Positions 1 to 9,212 of a stretch of 64,000 nucleotides of DNA are shown here, piece after piece (the stretch's first letter is position 1; each line of letters opens with the position of its first letter). The stretch spans positions 147,935,744-147,999,743 of the forward strand of contig NC_081407.1 in NCBI RefSeq assembly GCF_030272615.1. Direction: 5' to 3'. A model generated the notes under the pieces. That model was not told the DNA's origin, did no database searches, and saw only the letters and a list, made by a program, of their open reading frames with translations. The translations under genes were made by a program, and so were the position numbers. This DNA is from Cryptomeria japonica (taxonomy: Eukaryota; Streptophyta; Pinopsida; Cupressales; Cupressaceae).

Positions 1-95
1 AGAAAGAAAGGCTAGAATGGACTGACCGGATAAAGTGACAAAGTCATGGGATAATGAAGACTGACTCGGAAAATGAAGATGAGGGCTAGGGTAGG

Positions 96-105
96 CTATA
101 AGATA
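96..105 (+). promoter_or_regulatory. TATA-like box of the T1 PMD gene
   Basis: The sequence CTATAAGATA lies about 90-100 bp upstream of the PMD start codon at 196. In T2 a similar box (TCTATAAATG, 40216-40225) lies at about the same distance from its start codon. The matched spacing in two diverged elements supports a promoter that drives the PMD gene on the strand opposite to gag-pol. No transcript evidence is available. Confidence 0.5.
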
Positions 106-369
106 GACCACGGGGGAAAATACATCCTCATTATCATCTACACATCCATGAGACCATATTGCTGAGCAAAAATTTAGCAGGAGCAGTCAGCAGCGATGGC
201 TTTCACTCACAGATTCGACCGCGTTCGTCGATTCCAGAGGCCAGCAGAGGCAGGAGAGCCAGTAAGTACCACCAAACCTCCTCGTACTTTGATGCATTTA
301 ATTTTGTCATTAATGCATGTCAAATAGGGTAATAAATGCACTTAGACTAGGGTCCAAAAAGTGTCAAAA

Positions 370-655
370 AATATTTAGGCGCATCTGCGTTGGTGCCAGG
401 CGCGTCTGTGTTCGCTAGGCGCATCTGTGTTTGTGCTAGGCGCGTCTATGTCTGGACCCGCGTTTGTGTCAAATGCGGCCGCGTCTGTTCTATTCAGGCG
501 CGTTTGTGCCAAGAAGGCACGTCTATGTCAACTAGGCACGTCTATGCAGAGCATAGGCATGTTTGTGTCAGGCAGGCACGTCTGTGTCAGACAGGCACGT
601 CTGTGCAGTCTTTGAGCGCGTTTATGTCATGTAAGCGCGTTTACGTTTGAAAAGT
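370..655 (+). repeat. CpG-rich minisatellite, GGCGCGTCTGTGT type
   Basis: About nine to eleven imperfect units of roughly 30 bp carry a core like GGCGCGTCTGTGT or GGCACGTCTGTGT. The array lies in the PMD intron. The same core in reverse complement (ACACAGACGCGCC) recurs in the T1 leader at 11870-12060 and 13272-13535. The open reading frames across it follow only from the repeat and are not taken as genes. Confidence 0.8.
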
Positions 656-770
656 GTGAATGTGCATCTTCTAGGTCAAATCGGCAGTTCTGTGATGAAC
701 ATACGCTGTCGATTGGATAAGCTGCTGAGAGGATACACTCAAACAAGTCCTCTAGGAAGACTAGGATAAA

Positions 771-1055
771 TCAAGGCACTTTGTGATGAACAGTGAGTAC
801 CAAGATAGAGTACTTTGTGATGAATAGGGAGTACTGAAATATGAGTAGCACTTTGTGATGAACAGGGAGTGCAAATGTGAGTAACACTTTGTGATGAATA
901 GTGAGTATCACACACTTAGTACTTTGTGATGAACAGTGAGTACCACTAGGATAAATAGCAACACTTTGTGATGAACAGTGAGTGTCACTAGGGTAGATAG
1001 CCATATGCATTTAGATAGCAAGTAGCATTTTGTGATAAACAGTGAATGCCACTAT
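771..1055 (+). repeat. Minisatellite with ACTTTGTGATGAACAGTGAG core
   Basis: About seven or eight units with variable spacing (roughly 35-60 bp) share the core ACTTTGTGATGAACAGTGAG. A diverged copy may lie near 690. The array ends about 30 bp before the PMD intron acceptor. The hydrophobic ORF on the minus strand across it is a by-product of the repeat. Confidence 0.85.
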
Positions 1056-2996
1056 AACTGACATGATTGAGTTGTTTGACTGCAGGAATATTTGTCGATG
1101 CTAGAGTCATGGGAGAGATTCCCGTCGACGCAGAGGTTGCGACCTGAGTTGTCGCTCGAGGACAGAGCTGCCATCGAGGAGATGGGTTTGAGACATGTGC
1201 TATATGTGCCTGAGTTTCGGACGAACATGGGTTTGCTAACTGCGTTAGCTGAGAGATGGTACTCTGAGACGTGCACGTTTCATCTGCCGATGGGTGAGAT
1301 GACAGTCACCCTAGAGGATGTGTACAGGATTATGAGGATACTGATTGATGGGGAACTGATCCCATACGATCGAGACGGAGACAGGGAGGCATTGAGACAG
1401 GTATTTTAGGACCCTGGATTGGAGATGAGGGCAAGACACGTGGCATGGGACACCATGACAGCCACAGGGTTAGCATTGCCGGTAGTGATCGGAGGAGCTA
1501 TCAGTGGGTTCCTATGTCCGGATAGGGCGACACGGGGATTGGCTGTGGGCTGGGGGGAGCACTGGAGACACTGATGACATAGCATACCAGATATGCCTGG
1601 GGACCGTGTGTACTGGCACACTTGTATTATGAGCTGCATCAATTTGTTTATCATGGATCAATGGGATTGGGCTGCAGAGTTTCATTGCTGCAGGTATGGG
1701 CTTATGAGCATCTGTCGGTTACCCGGCCGATACATTTCAGGGGCAGAGGTTATGGATGCAGCTTTATGTATTTGTACGATATGATCACATCACAGCCGCG
1801 GATTAGCAGGCTAGAGTATTGGCGGCGAGTGATTGATGACATTGATGAGGCCATATGGTGACCTTATCTGGGCTGTGAGCAGTGGGAGGATGATGCAGTT
1901 GAGCTCTCGTACACCTTTCGGAGTAGGTACCTGATTGGGCGGATGCCCTATGTGCTAGAGAGGCAGCTGGTAGACAGGATTGGCCGACAGTTTGGTCGGA
2001 TTCAGAGGATGCCCCATGGATCAGGCACAGTTTGGGCCGCTACTGTTGTATGATTAGGCAGTTACTCAGCTGGTGGAGATGATGCCGCTACCTTGGGATA
2101 TGTGGCCCGAGATCAAGGACGCTGGGATGGATGCTGAGTATACAACATTTTGGGCAGAGCATCCATTCCCACGGTTGACAGATCCTGGAGAGGCACTGGA
2201 GGGAGATGGTGGGGGAGATGATGATGATGGTGGAGGTGATGGGGGCCGAGGCCGATGAAGGAGGAGGGGAGTAGTTGGGGAGAAGAGGGTGGTAGCTCAG
2301 AGGGAGGGTGGTGAGGAGAGGCAGGCTCGGGTGGTGAGGGGTCGTGGTGGATTGCCGCTACAGGTACCAGTAGCACAGGGTCCTGGATAGGTACAAGCAC
2401 AGGGATAGAGACAGGTACCAGTACAGGCACCAGTACAGGTACAAGTACAGGCACAGGGGCAGGCACCTGGACAGGGGGAGCCACAGGCAGAGGCAGAGGC
2501 AGAGGGGGTTGACCCAGTGGAGGCTGAGCTATTGGATCTGAGGGAGATCTGCCAGGGCCAGGCAGATGAGATCCAGGAGCTGGAGAGGGAGAGGGATCGG
2601 CTCAGGACAAGGCTTAGAGATATTGAGGGGGAGTAGGATCAGGCTATCCAGTGCTATACAGAAGCTGAGACAGCACTGAGGGTAGGGAGACAAGCAGCTG
2701 AGGATACAGGGGTAGGATACGCTTATGTTCTGCGGCCAGGAGAGGTGATAGCCTACTAGACGGACCTCTACTATGGTGCAGTGCCAACAGATCAGCGGTC
2801 GAGGAGCTTCCATAGACCGTCGTGTACAGCGATAGCTACGGGAGGGAGCTAGAGGAGACAGGCATCGAGTGGTGGGGTCATGGGTCCTCCACCACCACTA
2901 GATAGAGGAGACAGGAGGGATGATCCTGGGGCGGGTTCTTTAGGGGCTCAGATTCCACCGAGGTCAGGCGGCTCTGAGGGAGAGAGTTCATCATAG

Positions 2997-4680
2997 CCTT
3001 AGAGGGCTCCCTATGTATCAGTTTTATACCATTTTTGTATTGTAGACACCTGCGGGTGATTGTAGCCATATGATTTTGACATCATTGTATCATTACATTT
3101 TATATATATATATGAGATGATTCATCTTTGCGGCAGCTATATGCATGTGTACCTATGTGATGAGATGTTCTTATGTGATGCTTATGATATGGATGCAAAT
3201 ATGTATATGTTGTAATGCAATATTTTTGTTCTTTAATGTTTTAAAATGTTATGCCAATGCAAATGTAAATGTATGAAATGCAAATGATTATTGTGCTAAC
3301 AAGTGTTGTGTGCAAGATGTGATGCAGTTGTGATATCTATATGTATGTATGAAATGCTTATATGTGGTAATGCAAGTGCAACTATATGAAATGCAAATAT
3401 TTTTGGTGTGTCATTATACTCAGTCATTTGATAGCATGCTATGAGGACTCGAGAAGGATGATGAAAGTCAATCAAGAAAGGGGGATGGAAGACAGAAGAT
3501 ATGAAAGTGAAAGAGCTTCTTGTGCGTTATCATCATTGAGCTTTATTATGGCAAAATAGGTTATGACAATCGAGGCATATGTTCGACCCAGAAAGTCATT
3601 GTACCTATTTGCATGGAGATAAGACAGTCACAAACAAGGAATGCCCCAATTCATACTAGACTCTCAGTGTCCTCATATCCTTGGACAAGTCATAGCATTA
3701 CTAAGAGACAATCCACAGACAACAAATATAAATAGGTGACGATACCCCATCCTCTCCTTTCTAGTCAAAGACATCCTGGAGATAGAATCTCTAGTCAAAG
3801 ACATCCTGGAAAAGCTAAAAGACATGTCACCAAAAAAAGATAAAATCAAAAGAAAACCAAGACTCGACACCAATTATCCACTGTACTCCTCAAGTTTAGT
3901 GTCTCTTGTCACTTGTATAAGTCTTAGTTGATTGTGGTCACAATGTTTACTTTCACAGAAAGGATAGATAGCACTGAACCATATGTTGTCTGAGTCTGTT
4001 GAAAAATTTGATTTGTTGAAGCCCATTGTTACTGTTGTGTCTCATCTAAAACTAACTGAATCCATGAAACTGATACTTTATTGCGGAGAAGACGAAATTT
4101 TATTGTGGATCTGTGATGCAAATGTTGCTTTATTGCGGATTGTGCGCAGATAGACTGAAGAAAGCTGGAAGAAACTGTACTCCTCGAAACATGTGATGTT
4201 CTTAGTTCCACACCCATCACTAGACGCAGGATTTGCCTTAGCCATCGATAGGATCTGATTTATTATGAATGGAAAGGGGTGAAAAGGGAGGTTTATTATG
4301 AATGGCTAACCAATCTTGGGTAGATCAATAACAAGCCATGATGGGAATGGGTAAGTTTATTATGAACGAATAGGTTGTGAGTGTGTGCAAAGTGAAATGA
4401 TGAAAGAGAATCCTGAAGGAGGGAGGAGCAATGTCTCTACGCATAGTGCTGGTGACCCAGTTTTCACCATGGTACTTGCCCAGGGCGCCATCGAAGTGGT
4501 TTTTACCGTTGGACAAAATTATTTCTCTTTACTTTTTGATTTTTTTGATTTTTTTGCGTCACAAGGCGCCTGTTTGCCAGGTTTTCACCAAGTAACGATT
4601 TTTTTTTTTTTTTTATAATTTTTTTGTATTTTTGTATTTTTTGATTTTTTTGTATTTTTGAATTAGGATACTTTGAAGAG
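2997..4680. other. T1 spacer between the PMD gene and the pol end
   Basis: No credible coding sequence is seen. The PMD 3' flank (3000-3420) is rich in ATG/ATAT repeats, as in the matching part of T2. Near 4250-4370 a TTTATTATGAATGG-like motif recurs. At 4450-4600 there is a GGCGCCTGTTTGCCAGG-type segment followed by a T-rich tract (4590-4660). The same pair of features sits at the pol end of T2 (44166-44400), so it is probably part of the element's 3' region, for example an RNA-end signal on the minus strand. Confidence 0.6.
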
Positions 4681-5853
4681 CTATGTGTAGAACCTGCGAA
4701 GGTGCATGCTGTTGATAGGATCCTCCAAAGGTTCACCTTCTATAGTTGAAAGTTGATATGCACCAGATCCATATGCTGTTGTAATAATGTAAGGACCAAG
4801 CCAGTTTGGTTTGAACTTGCCCTTCTTCTCTCTGTCTTGTTGATTTTTAGGATTTTCTCTGAGAACTAAGTCACCTACCTCAAATGTGCGAGGCTTGACC
4901 TTGTGATTGTAGTTGCGACTCATTCGTTGTTGGTAAGCCTTGAGATGATTAAAAGTAGTTTGTCTTCATTCGTCCAGTAGTTCCAGCTCTTGTAAGCAAG
5001 AGACCCTGTAGTCTTCATCACTGATGATGTTTTGCAAAGAGACCCGTAAAGAGGGTAGCTCGACCTCAATAGGCAAGATGGCTTCAAAACCATAGACTAG
5101 TGAATAGGGTGTAGCTCCTGTAGGTGTATGGACACTTGTGCGGTAGGCCCAAAGTGCAGGATTAAGTTGGATATGCCAATTACGACCAGCATCATCGACT
5201 ATCTTCTTTAGGATTTTAAGGATTGTTTTGTTAGATGCCTCAGCTTGGCCATTACCTTGGGGGTAGTATGGTGTGGAGAAATGATGGGCGATATGGAAGC
5301 GGTCACAGAGTTCACGAACATCTTGATTTTTGAAGGGACGCCCGTTATCAGTGATAATGGAAATAGGAATACCGTATCGGCAAATGATATAGTTAAGGAT
5401 AAATGTAGCAATCTGTTTTCCAGTAACTTGTGTGAGAGGCACGGCTTCAATCCATTTTGTAAAATACTCTATTGCAGTGATAATGAATTTATGACCATTG
5501 GAAGAAGGAGGGTGAATCTTGCCTATGAGATTGAGTCCCCATTGACAAAAGGGCCAAGGAGATGCAAGTGGTTGAAGTTCTTGTGCTGGCGCATGTATGA
5601 GGTCTCCATGAATTTGACATTGCTTACATTTCTTGACAAATTCTGAACTTAGAGGAACATCATCTATCATGGGAGCATCTGCTAATTGATCTGTGATGGC
5701 TTGTCCTTTTATTGCTTTTATATCCACATACTCGATGTCGAATTCACTCAATATCATTACCCATTTGGCCAGTCGCCCAGTAAGTGTTGCCTTATTGAGA
5801 AGGTATTTCAATGGGTCTATCCTTGCAACTAACTTTGTCTTATGAGTAAGCAT
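4681..5853 (-). pseudogene. pol: T1 RNase H end fused to integrase core and C-terminus (degraded)
   Basis: Integrase inserts the cDNA into host DNA. The first ORF (5853-4966, 295 aa) starts with the end of the RT-linked RNase H (residues 1-60) and passes directly into integrase at KKCKQCQIHG (about residue 75). The catalytic triad reads N in WGLNLIGK (about residue 106, where T2 has D), D in ITDNGRPF (about 169) and E in NGQAEASNKT, with 35 residues between D and E. A TGA at 4963-4965 separates the C-terminal part (4923-4681), which has the GPY-like NWLGPYIITTAYGSGAYQL and ends in HLRRFYT. Compared with T2, the second RNase H and the zinc-binding HH region are missing, removed in frame. It cannot be active as it stands. 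Confidence 0.88.
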
Positions 5854-5859
5854 GTAATG

Positions 5860-6906
5860 TCATAATTTTTGTGAAGCAAAGACCACAGCGAGGCATGCGT
5901 GCTCAATTGGTGTGTAGTTTAGCTCATATCCCACCAATGTGCGACTGATATAATATACTGCTTTTTCCTTGCCTTCAGCAATTTGTTGCGCTAAGAGTGC
6001 CCCCAATGCTGTTGGAGTAGCTGAAATGTATAATAATAGTGGTTGATCTGGAACTGGTGGCATCAGAACTGGCGGATTTAGAAGATAATCTTTGAGCATC
6101 TGGAAAGCCTATTGACAGTTGTCATCCCATTTTAATTTGATGTTTTTGTGTAGCAGGTGCTGAAAAGGATTACACTTATCTGCCAGTTGTGCTATGAATC
6201 TTCGAATGGACTGGAGTCTACCTTGTAAGGATCGAAGTTGACTGATATTTCTTGGTGGTTGCATTTCCAAGATGGCCTTGACTTTTGATGGATCCACTTG
6301 AATTCCTCTTTTAGATACAATGAATCCTAGGAGCTTCCCAGAGGTTACTCCAAAGACACATTTCTTAGGGTTTAATCTTACTTTGTATTTTTCCAACCGA
6401 TCAAAGGCAACTGAAAGTATGTCCAAATGTGTATTTCTGTCTATTGATTTGACCAAGAGGTCGTCAACATAATCTTCCACAGTCGCATGCATGAGATCAT
6501 GAAAGATAGTAGTCATGGCTCTTTGATATGTAGCACCTGCATTCTTTAGCCCGAAAGGCATGACATTCCAACAGAAAGTTCCCCACGGACAAGTAAATGA
6601 TGTTTTGTGTTGATCCTCAGGCGCGATCCTTATTTGATTATAACCAGAGAATCCATCCATCAATGATAACATTTCATGGCCTGCTGTGAGATCAACAATC
6701 AAGTCAATATTTGGTAATGGGAAGTCATCCTTTGGACAAGCTTTGTTGATGTCTCTGAAATCTATGCAAATTCTGATGCTGCGATCTGGTTTACTGACAA
6801 GTACCAAGTTGGAGATCCATTCAGGATAATCAATTGGGCGTATGAATCCGACATCGAGTAATTTCTCAAGTTCTGCTTTGACTGGTAATGCCACTTGTGG
6901 ATGCAT
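5860..6906 (-). pseudogene. pol: T1 reverse transcriptase and RNase H (two in-frame stops)
   Basis: RT copies element RNA into DNA, and RNase H removes the RNA strand. The RT ORF (6906-6109) shows the usual blocks: LEKLLDVGFIRPIDYPEW near residue 13, LSLMDGFSGYNQIRI near 82, FGLKNAGATYQRAM near 120 and the catalytic YVDDLL near 145. A TAG at about 6106 splits it from the RNase H part (6099-5860; LLLYISATPTALGALLAQQ and YTPIEHACLAVVFASQKL). A TGA at about 5857 splits that in turn from the next ORF. The same TGA is present in T2. Confidence 0.9.
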
Positions 6907-6918
6907 TTTTCTTAATTT

Positions 6919-7998
6919 CTATTTTACTAGTTTTGCCCCCGGTTTGACTATCAGATGATGCATTACCAAATCTGGATCCAATCTAGGCATATCAGTGTAT
7001 GACCAGGCAAAGTTGATTTGTCGCTTTTTGAAGAAACTTATGAATTTTGACCTTTCAGACTCTGTCAGTGATTGAGCTAGGAATATGTTGTGTGGAACCT
7101 CTTCTGTACCGATGTTTGTTTTGATAGTCTCCTCTACCAACATAGATGATTTTTCCTCATATGATGCTGGGAGAATGTCGAGCCTTCCATCTTCGGGTGC
7201 CTCAGAGAGGTTTTCACCCTCAGATACGTCCTTTCTTTTTACTTTTTTGGGGTCAGAGAGCGCCACAATGTGGTTTTCACCATAAGACCCTTGATTTGTT
7301 CTTATTTTCACATTTTTGTGACTGGAAGGTCTGACACCCTCACCAAAATATGCCACGCTATTGAGTTTTATAGTGTATCCCACTTTATGGTCTCTAGGGG
7401 GAAGATCATCTCGTATGCCTAGATAGTCAATAAAAGCTTCATCATTTTGAAATGTATCCAACTGTGCAGGTCCTTCATGATCCCAGTCAATGAGTTGGTG
7501 GTGAACGAGGGGAAGGCCGTTAATGTCTTCAAAGTTAGCGGGGCTAAGAGTGAAGATGTGGTTATATTTAGGTATGTCAAGGTAATTATCGAGGTCATCG
7601 ATGGCACTCTCCTCATCAATCTCGATCACGAGCGAATCCAAATTATCATCACTAGTAGCGCATTATGGGACAGATGTTCTCATCCTATATGATTTCAACC
7701 TAGAACCTTGAGACAAGGACTATGTAGACTCCTCATGGGTTGTTTCTTGACCAACTTTGAATTTGTTATAAAACTCCTCTTCTTCTATGGGTTCACTTGG
7801 CTCTCTAAATGTCTCGGTGAGCTCGTAGTCACTGGAAGACTTGTCGGAGCCCCATTCCCATTCTTTGGAATCTATGGAATAGTGATTCTCTTGTTGAATT
7901 TTGGCAACTTTGATTTGTAAGGCTTCTTCTATCCTTTGGGTGTGGACCTTGGAAGTTAAGAAACCAAGTCCCTTCGAGCGTTCCTTCTTGAAAGTCAA
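6919..7998 (-). pseudogene. pol: T1 linker between protease/G-patch and RT
   Basis: Two pieces (7998-7720 and 7641-6919) form an acidic, low-conservation linker that ends in a conserved block with FAWSYTDMPRLDPDLVMHHL. This block comes before RT in Tat-type polyproteins. T2 has the same block (FAWSYVDMPGLDPELVLHHL). A TAG follows VK at about 6916-6918, and T2 has TAG at the same codon. The region has no known catalytic role. Confidence 0.75.
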
Positions 7999-8031
7999 TT
8001 CAGGTTGTAAAAGTTCAATGATGACTTCCTT

Positions 8032-9144
8032 TCATAACCCCAGAGGGCTTTTTCCATCATACCCGAATTTTTGTAGAATTTTGAAGCCTTTGCCATATTT
8101 CTCACATGGAAGATTGATGTGATCTTGTGTTTCCTCTTCATTATCTCTAAAAAGCATTTGGTATAAACCTTCCTCTTCTAGTTCACCCCATCTTTGAAAA
8201 ATAGTAGGGTCCCATTTGAGCGTCATGATGGGGATTTGCTTGTTAGGATGTGGTCTTCCATATTCTTTTGGGGAACTCATGACTTGTCTTAAGTACATGG
8301 TCTGATTGAAAGTATATTCACCCATGCCTTTGTCCTGAAACTTGCCTCTAAGCTCACCTTGTTTGGATGTCGAAGGTTTTAATGACTCACAATCAATGTA
8401 TGTCGACGAAGGAACAGCCTCCCGATTACTAGGAATGATGGTCTCAGTCTTTGATTTCAGGTTATTGCAATATATGAATGGATTAGGATCGCCGTTAACT
8501 ATTACCTCCACTCCATTATGAGGAAATTTAATGTATTGGTGATATGTGGATGGAACTGCCCTCATTTCATGGATCCAAGGACGTCCCAACAATATGTTAT
8601 AAGTGAGATTTAAATCCAGGACTTGACAGACCACATCCTTTGTAACTGGCCCAACTCTGAGAGGTAAGATGACTGTACCCTTGGATGAACGTTCTTCATC
8701 ATCATATGCCTTAATGGTGATCTTGTTCGTAGAATTCACAGCTTTATCAGAATATCCCAATTGTGTGATAGTGCTTAATGTGCAAATGTTTAGACCTACT
8801 CCTCCATCTATCAGGACTCATTTTATTCGATGTTTGTGTATGAAGGCTTCAATGTGTAATGGCACATTATACAGCTGACTTACAGAGGCATCATCAGATT
8901 TTGTGAAAGTAAGGGAGTGTGGAATGGAAAGGTATCCCACCATGGCTTGAAACTGGTCCACGTTTAGATCAGTAGGGACAACAGTATCTCTCAAGATTTT
9001 GTCAAGAATGGCTTTATGTGCGGAAGATATGCATAATAGTTCAAGAATGGAGATGAGCGTGGGTGTCTTCCCTAATTGTCCTACAAGGTCGTACTCAGGT
9101 TTGGTTGATGAGGAAGCAGTGTTTTTAGCTGGAGCACCTTGCAA
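8032..9144 (-). pseudogene. pol: T1 aspartic protease with G-patch-like segment
   Basis: The protease cuts the Gag-Pol polyprotein. The pre-protease part (9144-8818) has YDLVGQLGKTPTLISILELL, a block found in Tat elements. A TGA just before 8818 comes immediately upstream of the active-site motif VLIDGGVGLNIC. The rest (8760-8032) shows LTYNILLGRPWI, the second conserved protease block. Further on, KYGKGFKILQKFGYDGKSPLGL is spread over the last 25 or so residues and resembles a G-patch, an RNA-binding motif also known at the end of betaretroviral proteases. A TGA follows it at about 8029. Confidence 0.8.
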
Positions 9145-9212
9145 TGTGATTTTACCTCAGTTGGTTGTAACATGACATTCAGAGGTAGGTTCAAAAGAAG
9201 ATCCAACACCTT

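Larger units (their letters stand above)
262..1085 (+). other. Phase-0 intron of the T1 PMD gene
   Basis: The donor is GTAAGT at 262-267 and the acceptor is a T-rich stretch ending CAG at 1083-1085. Joining codon 22 to the frame at 1086 keeps the PMD reading frame open. The intron holds two unrelated minisatellites (370-655 and 771-1055), which explains why it is about twice as long as the T2 intron (40385-40768). Confidence 0.65.
196..2996 (+). pseudogene. Plant mobile domain (PMD) gene, antisense to T1 gag-pol
   Basis: This codes for a PMD protein, the domain of Arabidopsis MAIN/MAIL1 that also occurs in plant transposons; its biochemical role is not settled. Exon 1 is 196-261 (22 codons from ATG) and ends at a GTAAGT donor. 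Exon 2 starts at 1086 after an acceptor ending TTTGACTGCAG, so the intron is phase 0. The PMD core is visible as FRTNMGLLTALAERW near 1215, AWGPCVLAHLYYELH near 1595 and LLQVWAYEHL near 1690. After it come a Gly/Asp tract (2200-2250), a Gln/Pro-rich repeat tract (2370-2475), a probable coiled coil (2520-2640) and a Ser-rich end stopping at 2994-2996. A TAG at 1407-1409, a frameshift near 1560-1590 and later stops break it. T2 carries a homologue at the same place. Confidence 0.8.

Noticed and set aside
390-650. Cys/Val-rich plus-strand ORF
   Set aside because: It is produced by the minisatellite in the PMD intron; the frame follows the repeat period and has no protein-like features.
370-655. 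Regularly spaced repeats resembling a CRISPR array
   Set aside because: Units and spacers are both degenerate copies of one minisatellite, and the context is a plant retrotransposon.
771-1010. Ser/His-rich minus-strand ORF
   Set aside because: It is the reverse reading of the ACTTTGTGATGAACAG repeat.
2113-2484. Pro/Val-rich minus-strand ORF of 123 aa
   Set aside because: It lies exactly opposite the Gln/Pro-rich repeat of the PMD exon; its low-complexity character comes from that repeat.
3041-3060. TGTAGACACC on the plus strand, like an LTR start
   Set aside because: It lies in the PMD 3' flank without a polypurine tract before it, and the T2 counterpart near 42640 has a diverged version in the same UTR context.
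4503-4736. Lys/Asn-rich ORF over the T-rich tract (also 44163-44372)
   Set aside because: Simple-sequence artefact of the A/T-rich tracts at the pol ends.
4681-4923. Chromodomain at the integrase end
   Set aside because: The sequence ends at HLRRFYT soon after the GPY-like motif, as in Tat-type elements; no chromodomain residues follow.
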